Shown: positions 1 through 9,501, counted from the stretch's first letter. The stretch is DNA of 64,000 nt from Rhizobium sp. 16-488-2b (GCF_017741815.1 NZ_JAGHMF010000007.1:372001-436000), one strand, 5' to 3'. The notes: generated from the sequence alone by a model not told the origin. Translations and numbers: made by a program.

Positions 1-2453
1 AGCGTCGCGTTGACTTTGCCCCAGTTGACGTAGGGGCCGTACTTGCCGTCGCGCACGGTGATCGCGCCGCCGCCATCGGGATGCTCGCCGAGCTCCTTGA
101 GCGCTGCCGCTGCCGTGCGACCGCGTCCGCCCGGACCCTTCGCGGCCTTCTCGGCGATCACGGTGACCGCGCGGTTGAGGCCGATGCTGAAGACGTCCTC
201 GACGGTCTCGAGATTGGCGTAACCGCCATCATGCAGCAGGAAGGGTCCGTAGCGGCCGATGCCGGCCGAGATCATCTTGCCCGATTCCGGATGCTTGCCG
301 ATATCGCGCGGGAGCGAAATCAGCGCCATCGCCTTTTCGTAATCGATATCCTCGGGCTTCCAGCCCTTCGGCAGAGAGGAGCGCTTCGCCTCCTTGCCGT
401 CGCCACGCTGGACGTAAGGCCCGAAGCGGCCGGAGCGCAGCGTCAGCTCCTCGCCGGTGACGGGATCGGTGCCGAGCGCCTTCGGCTCGTTCAGCGCAGC
501 ACCCTCCGCCTCCGCGCCGCCTTCAGAAGAAAGCTGGCGCGTGTAATTGCACTCGGGGTAGTTCGAGCAGCCGACGAAGGCGCCGTACTTGCCGAGCTTC
601 AGCGACAGGTTGCCCGTACCGCAGACCTGGCAGATGCGGGGATCGCTGCCGTCCTCGCGCTTCGGAAACACCAGCGGCGCGAGCGACTCGTTCAGCGAAT
701 CGAGCACGTTGGTGACGCGCAGTTCCTTGGTGTCTTCGATCTGCGCGAAGAAATCCTTCCAGAAGTCGCGCAGCACCTGCTTCCAGTTCAGCTCGCCGGC
801 GGAAATCCGGTCGAGCTTCTCTTCCAGGTCGGCCGTGAAATCGTACTCGACATACTTGGTGAAGAAGCCTTCGAGGAAGGCCGTCACCAGCCGACCCTTG
901 GAGTGCGGGATCAGCTTGCGCTTGTCGATGATCACATATTCGCGGTCGCGAAGGGTCGCGAGCGTCGCCGCATAGGTGGAGGGGCGGCCGATGCCGAGCT
1001 CTTCCATCTTCTTGATCAGCGATGCTTCCGAATAGCGCGGTGGCGGTTCGGTGAAGTGCTGGCTCGAATTGATCTTCTGCTTTGCGAGGTTTTCGCGCGC
1101 ATTGATCTCCGGCAGGCGGCCATCCTCGTCGCCGTCGTCGCTCTGTTCGCCGTCTTCCTTCTGGTCCGTATAGGCGGCAATGAAGCCGTCGAAGCGGATG
1201 ACGGAACCGACGGCCCGCAGTCCGGCCTTCTCGCCGTCGTTGTCGGCGATGATCTCGGCGGTCGTGCGCTCGATCTCGGCGGACGCCATCTGGCTCGCGA
1301 TGCCGCGCTTCCAGATCAGGTCGTAGAGCTTGATCTGGTCGGCGTCGAGATACTGGCGAACCTTGTCCGGCGAGCGGTTGAAGTCTGTCGGGCGGATGGC
1401 TTCGTGCGCTTCCTGGGCGTTCTTCGCCTTGGTCGAATAGAAGCGTGCCTTCTCCGGCAGGTAGCGCTGGCCGAATTGGTCGACGATGGCGCCACGCGCC
1501 GCATCGATCGCCTCTGGCGCCATCTGTACGCCGTCGGTACGCATATAGGTGATCAGACCGACCGTCTCGCCGCCGATGTCGAAGCCTTCATAGAGCTTCT
1601 GCGCCACCTGCATGGTGCGCGATGCCGAGAAACCGAGCTTCGAGGAAGCGGCCTGCTGCAGCGTGGAGGTTGTGAAGGGTGGTCCCGGGTTGCGCTTGAC
1701 GGGCTTCGCCTCGACGGTGTCGACGACATAGGACGCGCCTTCGAGCAGCGCCTTCAGCTTGCCGGCCTCGTCGCCGTTGCCGATCGCGCGCGCCTGCAAC
1801 CGCTTGCCATTCGCCGCAACCAGCTTGGCTTCGAACTCGTCACCGCGCGGTGTCTTCAGCAGCGCCGAGATGTTCCAGTATTCCTCGGAGACGAAACGCT
1901 CGATCTCGGATTCGCGGTCGCAGACCAGCCGCAACGCCACCGACTGGACACGACCAGCCGAGCGGGCGCCGGGCAGCTTGCGCCACAGCACCGGCGAAAG
2001 ATTGAAGCCGACGAGATAGTCGAGAGCGCGGCGCGCCAGATAGGCGTCGACCAGCGGCACGTCGATATCGCGCGGCTCTGCCATCGCGTCGAGCACAGCC
2101 TTCTTGGTGATCGCGTTGAAGACGACGCGCTTGACGGTCTTGCCGCCGAGCACGCGCTTCTTGTTTAGCATATCGAGCACATGCCAGGAGATCGCTTCGC
2201 CTTCGCGATCAGGGTCGGTTGCGAGGAACAGGCCGTCGGAGGACTTCACCGCGTCGGCGATGTCCTTCATACGCTTGGCCGAGGCCCCATCGACCTCCCA
2301 CAGCATTTCGAAATCCTGGTCGGGCAGCACGGAGCCGTCCTTGGCGGGGAGATCGCGGACGTGGCCAAAGGAAGCGAGCACCTTGTATCCGGGTCCCAGA
2401 TACTTGTTGATCGTCTTGGCCTTCGAGGGCGATTCCACCACTACAACATTCAT
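1..2453 (-). CDS. topA: DNA topoisomerase I (3' end outside window)
   Basis: Type IA topoisomerase that relaxes negatively supercoiled DNA through a transient 5'-phosphotyrosine link. About 817 codons are visible; the family in alphaproteobacteria is usually near 880-900, so only the C-terminal tail is missing. The start ATG at 2453 gives MNVVVVESPSKAKTINK, the classic Toprim beginning. The Toprim DPDREGEAISWH motif lies near 2180-2235, the active-site ITYMRTDG motif (catalytic Tyr) near 1530-1555, and a C-terminal zinc ribbon (CxxCG then CSNYPECNY) near 545-640. The visible end reads DGKYGPYVNWGKVNAT, the basic repeat typical of alphaproteobacterial TopA tails. The gene follows dprA on the same strand, a common alphaproteobacterial order, with a small antisense-strand gene in between. 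Confidence 0.97.
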   Translation of the reverse strand, partial: MNVVVVESPSKAKTINKYLGPGYKVLASFGHVRDLPAKDGSVLPDQDFEMLWEVDGASAKRMKDIADAVKSSDGLFLATDPDREGEAISWHVLDMLNKKRVLGGKTVKRVVFNAITKKAVLDAMAEPRDIDVPLVDAYLARRALDYLVGFNLSPVLWRKLPGARSAGRVQSVALRLVCDRESEIERFVSEEYWNISALLKTPRGDEFEAKLVAANGKRLQARAIGNGDEAGKLKALLEGASYVVDTVEAKPVKRNPGPPFTTSTLQQAASSKLGFSASRTMQVAQKLYEGFDIGGETVGLITYMRTDGVQMAPEAIDAARGAIVDQFGQRYLPEKARFYSTKAKNAQEAHEAIRPTDFNRSPDKVRQYLDADQIKLYDLIWKRGIASQMASAEIERTTAEIIADNDGEKAGLRAVGSVIRFDGFIAAYTDQKEDGEQSDDGDEDGRLPEINARENLAKQKINSSQHFTEPPPRYSEASLIKKMEELGIGRPSTYAATLATLRDREYVIIDKRKLIPHSKGRLVTAFLEGFFTKYVEYDFTADLEEKLDRISAGELNWKQVLRDFWKDFFAQIEDTKELRVTNVLDSLNESLAPLVFPKREDGSDPRICQVCGTGNLSLKLGKYGAFVGCSNYPECNYTRQLSSEGGAEAEGAALNEPKALGTDPVTGEELTLRSGRFGPYVQRGDGKEAKRSSLPKGWKPEDIDYEKAMALISLPRDIGKHPESGKMISAGIGRYGPFLLHDGGYANLETVEDVFSIGLNRAVTVIAEKAAKGPGGRGRTAAAALKELGEHPDGGGAITVRDGKYGPYVNWGKVNAT

Positions 2454-2583
2454 GATGATTCTCTAAAAATGGATGCCAGCCGGCCTATATCAGGACAGAG
2501 GACCTGCCGTGTCACGGTCGCCGGTTCTCCGACATGGACAGGGAATTCGTTTCGGTCAAGTACTTTGAGTGCATTTTTACGCA

Positions 2584-2599
2584 TTGCAACGCGTTGCAA
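2584..2599. promoter_or_regulatory. 16-bp perfect palindrome, LacI-operator-like
   Basis: TTGCAACGCGTTGCAA is a perfect palindrome with a central CG, the layout typical of LacI/GalR-family operators. It lies in the 257-bp AT-rich gap between divergent topA and the small gene at 2711. A second shorter palindrome, ATTGCAAT, follows about 30 bp later (2629-2636), and ATTATTGCGATATCG sits beyond it, so the gap is rich in TTGCAA half-sites. No LacI-type gene is present in the window, so the regulator is unknown. Confidence 0.4.
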
Positions 2600-2710
2600 C
2601 CAAAAGACGATATACCGCATATTGCAATTTCTGATTATTGCGATATCGTTTTTCGCGTGTGGTTCAGGCTGCGACGATCAACCCTTCCCAATTGGGGCGC
2701 GAGTGCTTTC

Positions 2711-2890
2711 ATGACGGCTAAGTACGCAAAGAAGGATACCGGCAGATCCGGCTCCCGCGAGAACATTGCCTTCATCCGCCAGATGCTCGCCGAGTTGCGT
2801 CAGGTGGCGGAAAAGGAAAAGGCCGACATGCTCTGCTATCTGATCGAGATGGCATATGTCGAAGCCGGCGATCTCCAGGCTCGTATGTAA
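2711..2890 (+). CDS. Small conserved-looking protein, 59 aa
   Basis: The product is 59 residues, starting MTAKYAKKDTGRSGSREN and ending in an acidic/alanine-rich amphipathic helix (LAELRQVAEKEKADMLCYLI). It has a basic N-terminus and a long predicted helix, with no signal peptide or membrane segment. The stop codon lies 4 bp before the convergent dprA stop. An in-frame start at 2534 would add a region with no protein-like character, so the ATG at 2711 is preferred. I do not recognise a function; the position between topA and dprA on the opposite strand and the coherent codon use support a real gene. Confidence 0.6.
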   Translation: MTAKYAKKDTGRSGSRENIAFIRQMLAELRQVAEKEKADMLCYLIEMAYVEAGDLQARM

Positions 2891-2894
2891 GTCG

Positions 2895-4043
2895 TCACAC
2901 CTCCATTGCAATGGACACCATCCCGCCGGGGTGCCGGTGCAGCCGCCCGGCGATGTCGAGCTCCAACAGCACGAGATAGACGGCCGAGGCGCTGAGCCCC
3001 GTGTGCCGGATGATGTCGTCGATCTCCACGGGCGTCGGTCCGAGCGCATCGACGATGCGCGCCCTGTCGGTCTCGTCAGGCGGCAGCAGCGACGATCCGC
3101 CGCCGCGTTCCGGCTCCTCGGCAAGCGGTGCCGTAAACAGGTCGAGCTGCGATAGCGGCGCAAGCGCGCTGATCACGTCGTCGGGCGCGGTAACGATCAT
3201 CGCGCCATCCTTCAGCAACCCATTGGTGCCGTGGCAGCGTGGATCGAGCGGCGAGCCGGGAACCGCGAAGACCAGCCTGCCGAACTCGCCGGCGAGCCGT
3301 GCCGTGATCAGTGAGCCCGATCGTGTCGCCGCTTCCACCACCACCGTCCCAAGCGAAATCCCGGCGATCAGCCTGTTGCGTCTCGGAAAATCACGCGCTC
3401 GCGGCTCCCAGCCGAACGGCATTTCGCTGACGGCGAGGCCGTTGCCGTCCCAGATTTCCTCGAGCAGTCCGGCGTTCTCGGGAGGGTAGGGCTGGTCCAG
3501 CCCGCCGGCCATGGCGGCGATCGTGCCGGTGTCGAGGCTGGCGCGGTGGGCGGCGGTATCGATGCCGCGCGCAAGGCCGGAGATAACAGCGTATCCGACG
3601 CGCCCGCATTCCCTCGCGATCATCGCCGCGAACTTCGCGCCTGATATCGAGGCATTGCGCGAGCCGACGATGCCGACGGCGGGCTGGGCGGTTGCCGCGA
3701 GATTGCCTTTCACCGCGAGCAGTGGCGGCGCCCCGTCGATCTGCTTCAGCGCCTGCGGATATTCCGGCTCACCGATGCCGACGAAGCGCGCACCGAACCG
3801 CTGCGCCGCGTCGAGCTCCTTCAGCGCTTCGCTCTCGGTGGCGATCCGGATTGCGCGCGTTGCGCCGCCGCGTGCCGAAAGGCCGGGCAGGGCGGCAAGC
3901 GCTGCTTCCGCCGAACCGAAATGATTGATGAGATCGCGAAAGGTGGCCGGGCCGACATTGTCGGAGCGGATGAGACGCAACCAGGCAATCCTTTGCCTGT
4001 CCGTCAGCGCAATTCCCTTTGGCCTTGCGCTGCGTGCGTCCAT
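2895..4043 (-). CDS. dprA: DNA processing protein DprA
   Basis: A 382-residue DprA/Smf protein, which binds single-stranded DNA and loads RecA during natural transformation and recombination. The N-terminal SAM/HhH-like region (RQRIAWLRLIRSDNVGPATF) is followed by the Rossmann-like DprA core with GIVGSRNAS near residue 125 and SGLARGID near 155. The C-terminal winged-helix domain (about 320-382, VEIDDIIRHTGLSASAVYLV) is present, as is usual in the longer proteobacterial form. It lies 5 bp downstream of plsY on the same strand, so it is probably in the pyrB-pyrC-plsY-dprA transcript. Confidence 0.95.
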   Translation of the reverse strand: MDARSARPKGIALTDRQRIAWLRLIRSDNVGPATFRDLINHFGSAEAALAALPGLSARGGATRAIRIATESEALKELDAAQRFGARFVGIGEPEYPQALKQIDGAPPLLAVKGNLAATAQPAVGIVGSRNASISGAKFAAMIARECGRVGYAVISGLARGIDTAAHRASLDTGTIAAMAGGLDQPYPPENAGLLEEIWDGNGLAVSEMPFGWEPRARDFPRRNRLIAGISLGTVVVEAATRSGSLITARLAGEFGRLVFAVPGSPLDPRCHGTNGLLKDGAMIVTAPDDVISALAPLSQLDLFTAPLAEEPERGGGSSLLPPDETDRARIVDALGPTPVEIDDIIRHTGLSASAVYLVLLELDIAGRLHRHPGGMVSIAMEV

Positions 4044-4048
4044 CTATC

Positions 4049-4669
4049 CTATCCCTTTGCCCCGATCTTGCTTTCAGTGCCGCTGATGAGGCGGCTGATA
4101 TTGGCCTTGTGCTTCCAGTAGGAGATCGCGGTCATGATCGCCATGATCGCTGCAACCTTCTCTGCACCCAGTATCCACAATGCAACCGGAATGACAAGCA
4201 TTGCAACCAGTGCGGAAAGAGAAGAGTAACGGGTCAAGAAAGCAACGCCGAGCCAGACCGCCGCGAAGCCAAGAACCATCAGCGGTGCGACGCCAAGCAG
4301 CGTGCCGATATAGGTCGCGACACCCTTGCCGCCCTTGAACCCGATCCAGACCGGGAAGAGGTGGCCGATGAAGGCGAAGAAGCCGGCGATGACGGCGGCT
4401 TCCGGGCCGAAGAAGTAGGAGACGATCCACGCCGCCGCCGATGCCTTCAGCGCATCGAGGAGCAGCGTCGCGGCCGCCAGCTTCTTGTTGCCGGTCCGCA
4501 GAACGTTGGTCGCGCCGATATTGCCCGAACCGATGCTGCGCACGTCGCCGAGACCGGCGGCACGCGTCAGGATCAGCCCGAACGGAATGGATCCCAGCAG
4601 ATAGCCGATAGCGGCGGCCGCCAGCGCGATTTGCCAGGTGATCTGCCACGTCATGAGATCAGCGCCCAT
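4049..4669 (-). CDS. plsY: Acyl-phosphate:glycerol-3-phosphate acyltransferase PlsY
   Basis: An integral membrane enzyme of 206 residues that transfers an acyl group from acyl-phosphate to glycerol-3-phosphate, the first acylation of phospholipid synthesis. Several hydrophobic segments are visible, with the family motifs GSIPFG (motif 1), GSGNIGATN and [13 protein letters not shown]. The start at 4669 gives MGADLMTWQ; a second ATG five codons in (MTWQIT) is an alternative. It lies between pyrC (18 bp upstream) and dprA (5 bp downstream) on one strand. Confidence 0.96.
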   Translation of the reverse strand: MGADLMTWQITWQIALAAAAIGYLLGSIPFGLILTRAAGLGDVRSIGSGNIGATNVLRTGNKKLAAATLLLDALKASAAAWIVSYFFGPEAAVIAGFFAFIGHLFPVWIGFKGGKGVATYIGTLLGVAPLMVLGFAAVWLGVAFLTRYSSLSALVAMLVIPVALWILGAEKVAAIMAIMTAISYWKHKANISRLISGTESKIGAKG

Positions 4670-4687
4670 GTTCCCCCACTTGTCTTC

Positions 4688-5977
4688 TTATAATGTATGT
4701 ACGCACTGGCCGGCGACGTAGGTCGCGACCGCACGTCCGCTGAAGCGCGCGTCTTCGAACGGCGTGTTCTTCGAGCGCGAGAGAAGCATGTCCTTGGCGA
4801 CAATCCAAGGCTCTTCGAGATCGATCAGCACGATATCCGCCTTGGCGCCGGGCTTCAGCGTACCGGCATCGAGACCGAAGATCTGCGCCGGACGCGTCGA
4901 CATGGCATCGATCAGGCGCATCAGCGTCACATGCCCGCTGTGGTGCAGACGAAGGGCTGCCGCCAGCATGGTTTCGAGACCGACGGCACCGTCGGCAGCC
5001 TCGCCGAAGGGCAGGCGCTTGGTGTCGACGTCCTGCGGGTCGTGCGAGGACACGATGATGTCGATCGCTCCGCGCGCCAGCGCATCCACCATCGCCACGC
5101 GGTCGTCTTCTGAGCGCAGCGGCGGATAGAGCTTGAAGAAGGTGCGGTACTCGCCGATGTCGTTTTCGTTGAGCGCCAGATTGTTGATCGAGATGCCGCA
5201 GGTAACCGTCGCGCCACGGCTCTTCGCCAGTTCGATCGCCTCGACGGATTCGGGCACCGAGATCATCGCCGCGTGGTACTTGCCGCGCGTCAGCTTGGCG
5301 ATGCGCAGGTCACGCTCCAGTGGGATCAGTTCGGTCTCGCGCGGGATGCCGCTGAGGCCAAGCCAGCTTGCGAACAGCCCCTCGTTCATCACGCCGCCGG
5401 CGGCCAGATGCTGGTCGCGCGTCTCGCAGGAAATTACCGCGCCGAATTCGCGCGCATAGGTCATCACCCGGCGCAGAACCTGCGCATCGTGAATGCTGGA
5501 GCGGCCGTCGGTGAAGGCGACCGCGCCCGCTTCCATCAGCATGCCGATCTCGCTCATCTCTTCGCCGGCGAGACCCTTGGTGATCGCCGCTGCCGGATAG
5601 ACATTGACCAGCGCCTTGTCGCGCGCGGTCTTCTTCACGAATTCGACCAGCGCGATGTCGTCGATCACGGGATCTGTGTCGGGCATCATGATGATCGAGG
5701 TCACGCCGCCTGCGGCCGCAGCCCGGCTGGCCGATTCGATCGTCTCGCGATGCTCGGCTCCAGGTTCGCCGATATGGACGCGCGCATCCACGAGACCGGG
5801 TGCCGCGACAAGTCCATTGCAGTCGCGCACCGTGGCACCCGCAGGCACGGCCTCGTTCAGCGCATCCTTGCCGGAAGCAACGATCACGCCGTCCTTGACG
5901 ATGATCGCGCCGACCTCGTCGAGATTGCGCGAGGGGTCGATGATGCGAACGTTCTTGAAGACGATCGAGTTGCTCAT
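4688..5977 (-). CDS. pyrC: Dihydroorotase-like protein, probably non-catalytic PyrC' (PyrX)
   Basis: A 429-residue amidohydrolase-fold protein whose start overlaps the stop of pyrB by 4 bp. In type I dihydroorotases the first metal motif is DxHxHLREPG. Here it is D64-A-R-V-H-I-G-EPG, so the first metal His and the substrate-binding Arg are both changed. The later His motif (normally HAED) reads CETRD, the TPHH motif reads SINN, and the TDHAPH motif with the catalytic Asp reads SSHDPQ. Structural stretches such as [17 protein letters not shown] and GLETML are kept. This pattern, together with fusion-like coupling to pyrB, matches the inactive PyrC' subunit known from Pseudomonas-type aspartate transcarbamoylases. 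Many databases would label it dihydroorotase. A true dihydroorotase should exist elsewhere in the genome. Confidence 0.88.
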   Translation of the reverse strand: MSNSIVFKNVRIIDPSRNLDEVGAIIVKDGVIVASGKDALNEAVPAGATVRDCNGLVAAPGLVDARVHIGEPGAEHRETIESASRAAAAGGVTSIIMMPDTDPVIDDIALVEFVKKTARDKALVNVYPAAAITKGLAGEEMSEIGMLMEAGAVAFTDGRSSIHDAQVLRRVMTYAREFGAVISCETRDQHLAAGGVMNEGLFASWLGLSGIPRETELIPLERDLRIAKLTRGKYHAAMISVPESVEAIELAKSRGATVTCGISINNLALNENDIGEYRTFFKLYPPLRSEDDRVAMVDALARGAIDIIVSSHDPQDVDTKRLPFGEAADGAVGLETMLAAALRLHHSGHVTLMRLIDAMSTRPAQIFGLDAGTLKPGAKADIVLIDLEEPWIVAKDMLLSRSKNTPFEDARFSGRAVATYVAGQCVHTL

Positions 5978-6930
5978 GCGCCGGCTCCTTCGCTGCGGGG
6001 ACCCTGGTTCTGCGAGATCAGCAGCGTTTCCATGACAGCCATGCGTACGGCGACACCCATTTCGACCTGTTCGGCGATCACGCTCTGCGGCCCGTCCGCG
6101 ACCTCGGAGGCGATTTCAACTCCTCGGTTCATCGGCCCAGGGTGCATGACCAGCGCATCCTCCTTCGCCGCCTTCAGCGTTTCCGCGTCGAGGCCGTAGA
6201 AGTGGAAATATTCACGCACCGACGGCACGAAGGCGCCGGACATGCGCTCGCGCTGCAGGCGGAGCATCATCACGACGTCGGCGTCCTTCAGGCCCTCCTT
6301 CATCGAATGGAAGACCTCGACGCCCATGTCGGCGATCCCAGCCGGAAGCAGCGTCGCCGGCGCCACGACGCGAACCCTGGCACCCATAGCATTGAGAAGC
6401 AGGATGTTGGAGCGCGCCACGCGAGAGTGCAGCACGTCGCCGCAGATGGCGACGATAATGCGCGAGAGCTTGCCCTTGGCGCGGCGGATCGTCAGCGCGT
6501 CGAGCAGCGCCTGCGTCGGATGCTCGTGCTGGCCGTCGCCGGCATTGACCACGGAGCAGGAGACCTTCTGCGCAAGAAGGGCGGCGGCGCCGGCGCTCGA
6601 GTGGCGGATGACCAGCACGTCGGGGCGCATCGCGTTCAGCGTCATCGCCGTGTCGATCAGCGTTTCGCCCTTCTTCACCGAGGAATTGCCGACCGACATG
6701 TTCATCACGTCGGCGCCGAGGCGCTTGCCGGCGAGCTCGAACGAGGCCTGCGTGCGGGTGGATGCTTCGAAAAACAGATTGATCTGCGTCAAACCTCTAA
6801 GGGTCGACGTCTTTTTCTCTCGCTGTCGACTGATCTTGACGGCCTCGTCGGCCTTGTCGAGGAGAAAGGTGATATCCTGCTCTGTGAGCCCTTTGATACC
6901 GATGAGGTGGCGGTGGGGAAAGAAGACCAT
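5974..6930 (-). CDS. pyrB: Aspartate carbamoyltransferase catalytic subunit
   Basis: A 318-residue enzyme that joins carbamoyl phosphate and aspartate in pyrimidine synthesis. The carbamoyl-phosphate loop [13 protein letters not shown] lies near residues 53-65, [14 protein letters not shown] near 130-145, and the aspartate-domain MLRLQRERM and HPGPMNRG motifs follow. Length and motifs are complete, so it should be active. It begins the minus-strand run pyrB-pyrC-plsY-dprA and overlaps pyrC by ATGA, which implies translational coupling and probably complex assembly with the degenerate PyrC. Confidence 0.97.
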   Translation of the reverse strand: MVFFPHRHLIGIKGLTEQDITFLLDKADEAVKISRQREKKTSTLRGLTQINLFFEASTRTQASFELAGKRLGADVMNMSVGNSSVKKGETLIDTAMTLNAMRPDVLVIRHSSAGAAALLAQKVSCSVVNAGDGQHEHPTQALLDALTIRRAKGKLSRIIVAICGDVLHSRVARSNILLLNAMGARVRVVAPATLLPAGIADMGVEVFHSMKEGLKDADVVMMLRLQRERMSGAFVPSVREYFHFYGLDAETLKAAKEDALVMHPGPMNRGVEIASEVADGPQSVIAEQVEMGVAVRMAVMETLLISQNQGPRSEGAGA

Positions 6931-7106
6931 GAACCTGCCTCTATGCTGTCGTCAGCGGCTCTATAAAGAGTGCGTGCGGCGGCGGCAAGCATGCGCTGTG
7001 GGCAAACCGCGCTCTCCCCCTGCAATTTTGTCGCAATTGGGCTAAAGCACAAGGAGTGCCAAACTTCCGGTTTCCCTTTGCCCGCCTCATACTCTAGAAG
7101 CGATTC

Positions 7107-8756
7107 ATGACATCCGCTGAAGAAAAACTCGCCGAACTCAACCAGCCGAGCCTTTGGTCCGGCATCAACGCCTACAGGTCCGATCCGCTGATCGTCGACC
7201 TCACTGGTGCGTTGCCGCGCGGCATTCGCGATGATCTCGACAATATGGGTCGCTACGTCACCTCGCCGGAAGCGCAGGAACTGGCGCGCATGGCAAACCA
7301 GGGCGTGCCGCAGCTGCGCACCCATGGCCCTCGCGGCGAACGGCTCGATGTCGTGGAATTTCACCCGGCCTGGCACGCGCTGATGCGCCGCTCGATGTCC
7401 GTCGGTCTTCATTCGTCCGTCTGGGACCCGCAGGCGGATGCAGAGGCGAAGGATCAGGCCCACAAGATCCGCGCCGCCCGTTTCTATCTGTCGTCGCAGC
7501 TCGAGACTGGCCATCTCTGCCCGATCACCATGACGAGCGCATCCGTTGCCGCTCTCTCCGCGTCGCCCGCCGTCCAGAAGGACTGGGCGCCGAGGATCCT
7601 GTCGCGCAAATACGATTCGGCGAACAAGCCGGCCATGCAGAAATCCGCCGTGACCATCGGCATGGGCATGACCGAAAAGCAGGGCGGCACCGATGTCCGC
7701 TCGAACACGACGTCGGCCGAAAAGGTCAGCGAGGGCATCTACCGCCTGTCTGGCCACAAGTGGTTCATGTCGGCGCCGATGAGCGACGCCTTCATCATGC
7801 TGGCGCAGACCAAGGAGGGCATGGGCTGCTTCCTGGTGCCGCGCCTGCTGGAAGACGGATCGGCCAACGGTCTGCAGTTCCAGCGCCTGAAGGACAAGGT
7901 CGGCAACCGCTCGAATGCCTCGTCCGAGGTCGAGTTCAGCGATACCTTCGGCTTCCTGCTCGGCGGCCCGGATGCCGGTGTGCGCACCATTCTCGACATG
8001 GTCACGCTGACGCGCCTCGATTGCGCGCTGGCATCCTCTGGCATCATGCGCGCCTCGCTTGCCGAGGCCGTGCACCACACCCGTGGCCGCAGCGTCTTCG
8101 GCAAGATGCTGGTCAGCCAGCCGATCATGACACGCGTGCTTGCGGACATGGCGCTCGACGTCGCCGCCGCCACAGCGCTCTCCTTCCGCCTCGCCGACGC
8201 CTTCGACCGCGCGCGCGGCAGCGCCGAAGAGGCGGCCTATGCCCGCGTCATGACGCCGGTTGCCAAATACTGGTGCTGCAAGATTGCGCCTGCGCTCATC
8301 TATGAAGCGATGGAGTGCATCGGCGGCAGCGGCTATATCGAAGAACGCCCGATCGCCCGCCACTACCGCGAAGCGCCGGTGAATGCGATCTGGGAAGGCT
8401 CGGGCAACGTCATGGCGCTCGATGTCTTGCGTATCCTGAACCGCGGCAAGGATCTCTTCGAGACCGTCTTCGCGGGCCTTGCGAGGGATCTCGGCCCGGC
8501 CGGCAAGAAGACCATCGATGTGCTCCGCGCCGCCATGGCGCTTTGCGAGCGCGACGAGGGTGCTGCCCGCCTGCTCGTCGAGCAGCTGGCGCTCGCAGCC
8601 GGCGCTGCCGAACTCTATCGTCTGGGGGCAGGGCGCATCGCCGATGCCTTCATCGAAACCCGTCTCGCCGGCGGCTGGCGCTCCACCTACGGCATGCTCG
8701 ATAGCCGTTTCGATGCCAGCTACATCGTCGATCTCCTCTATCCGCCGGCATCCTGA
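7107..8756 (+). CDS. aidB: AidB-family acyl-CoA dehydrogenase
   Basis: A 549-residue flavoprotein of the AidB branch of acyl-CoA dehydrogenases. AidB in E. coli is induced in the adaptive response to alkylating agents; its protective role and natural substrate remain debated. The family signature GMGMTEKQGGTDVRSNTT (near 185-205), KDKVGNRSNASSEVEF (near 260-280) and the FAD-binding IWEGSGN (near 430) are all present, and length equals that of E. coli AidB. It is divergent from pyrB across 176 bp. The stop overlaps the next start (TGATG), so the GNAT gene behind it is probably co-translated. Confidence 0.93.
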   Translation: MTSAEEKLAELNQPSLWSGINAYRSDPLIVDLTGALPRGIRDDLDNMGRYVTSPEAQELARMANQGVPQLRTHGPRGERLDVVEFHPAWHALMRRSMSVGLHSSVWDPQADAEAKDQAHKIRAARFYLSSQLETGHLCPITMTSASVAALSASPAVQKDWAPRILSRKYDSANKPAMQKSAVTIGMGMTEKQGGTDVRSNTTSAEKVSEGIYRLSGHKWFMSAPMSDAFIMLAQTKEGMGCFLVPRLLEDGSANGLQFQRLKDKVGNRSNASSEVEFSDTFGFLLGGPDAGVRTILDMVTLTRLDCALASSGIMRASLAEAVHHTRGRSVFGKMLVSQPIMTRVLADMALDVAAATALSFRLADAFDRARGSAEEAAYARVMTPVAKYWCCKIAPALIYEAMECIGGSGYIEERPIARHYREAPVNAIWEGSGNVMALDVLRILNRGKDLFETVFAGLARDLGPAGKKTIDVLRAAMALCERDEGAARLLVEQLALAAGAAELYRLGAGRIADAFIETRLAGGWRSTYGMLDSRFDASYIVDLLYPPAS

Positions 8757-9376
8757 TGACGACAACGCTGCGCCGTGCACGGTTCGACGATCTCGATCAG
8801 ATCTACAACATCTCGCTGGTTACCGGCGACGCGGGCAAGGACGCAACGTCACTGCATGGTGACGACAAGCTCATCGGCCACATCTATTCCGCGCCTTACG
8901 TGACGCTCAGCCCTGAAACGGCCTTCGTGGCCGAGGATGCCGAAGGCGTCGCCGGCTATATCGTCGGTGTCTACGATACGCTTGCCTTTCAGGCGCAGCT
9001 TGAGCGCGACTGGTGGCCGGCGCTGCGCAGCGCCTACCCGGACCCGCAAGGAGACCCCGACCTCTGGAATGCCGACGAGAAACGCATCGCCGCGATCCAT
9101 CATCCCTCGTCGGCGCCAGCGGCCATCATCGAGGCCTTCCCCGCTCATATCCATATGAACCTGCTGTCGCGTCTGCGCGGGCAGGGGATGGGAACGAAGC
9201 TGCTCGACATGTGGCTCTCGCAGGCAAGAGATGCCGGCGTGAAATCCGTCCATCTCGGCGCCAGCGCAACGAATGCTGCCGGCATCGGCTTCTGGGGCTC
9301 TCGCGGCTTTACGCGCCTCGGACCGCCGCTTGTCGAACCATCCGAGCGCACCGTCTGGTTCGGTCAGACGCTCTGA
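8756..9376 (+). CDS. GNAT family N-acetyltransferase
   Basis: A 206-residue acetyltransferase-fold protein. The N-terminus (TLRRARFDDLDQIYNISLVT) is the usual GNAT beta1-alpha1 start, and the acetyl-CoA loop appears late as RLRGQGMGTKLLDMWL (near 138-155), followed by VHLGASATNAAGIGFWGSRGF, the beta5-alpha4 region. A long insert (about 75-125) between beta3 and the acetyl-CoA loop resembles the hexosaminidase/O-GlcNAcase-associated GNAT subgroup. Substrate is unknown. Its start overlaps the aidB stop by one base. Confidence 0.88.
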   Translation: MTTTLRRARFDDLDQIYNISLVTGDAGKDATSLHGDDKLIGHIYSAPYVTLSPETAFVAEDAEGVAGYIVGVYDTLAFQAQLERDWWPALRSAYPDPQGDPDLWNADEKRIAAIHHPSSAPAAIIEAFPAHIHMNLLSRLRGQGMGTKLLDMWLSQARDAGVKSVHLGASATNAAGIGFWGSRGFTRLGPPLVEPSERTVWFGQTL

Positions 9377-9378
9377 TC

Positions 9379-9400
9379 AATGTCGCCGATCGGCGACATT
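9379..9400. terminator. Perfect 22-bp palindrome after the GNAT gene
   Basis: Two inverted copies of AATGTCGCCGA meet with no spacer, three bases after the GNAT stop. As RNA the arms could fold, but with no spacer the loop would cost several pairs, and no U-run follows (gcgctgccgg). It may therefore be a factor-dependent terminator or a protein-binding site acting on the TetR gene 100 bp downstream. The assignment as terminator is tentative. Confidence 0.35.
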
Positions 9401-9479
9401 GCGCTGCCGGGGCTCGCATGGCCTGAAAACAATCCACAATCTTTCAAGGGGTTCGCCGTTGCCGGTTTGGGGCGGTGTT

Positions 9480-9499
9480 GTTACTCACCGATGAGTGAC
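9480..9499. promoter_or_regulatory. Candidate TetR-family operator
   Basis: GTTACTCACCGATGAGTGAC has 8 of 10 base pairs symmetric (core ACTCA-N4-TGAGT). It ends 2 bp before the start codon of the TetR-family gene, exactly where its own ribosome-binding site would be, which suggests autorepression. This is inference from position and symmetry. Confidence 0.5.
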
Positions 9500-9501
9500 A
9501 C

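Noticed and set aside
81..2168. A 695-codon plus-strand open frame opposite topA
   Set aside because: It is the complement of the topA coding sequence; the minus strand carries all topoisomerase motifs, and the plus-strand product is a typical high-GC shadow rich in Arg/Leu.
6789..8780. A 663-codon minus-strand open frame
   Set aside because: It is antisense to aidB, whose plus-strand product matches the AidB family end to end.
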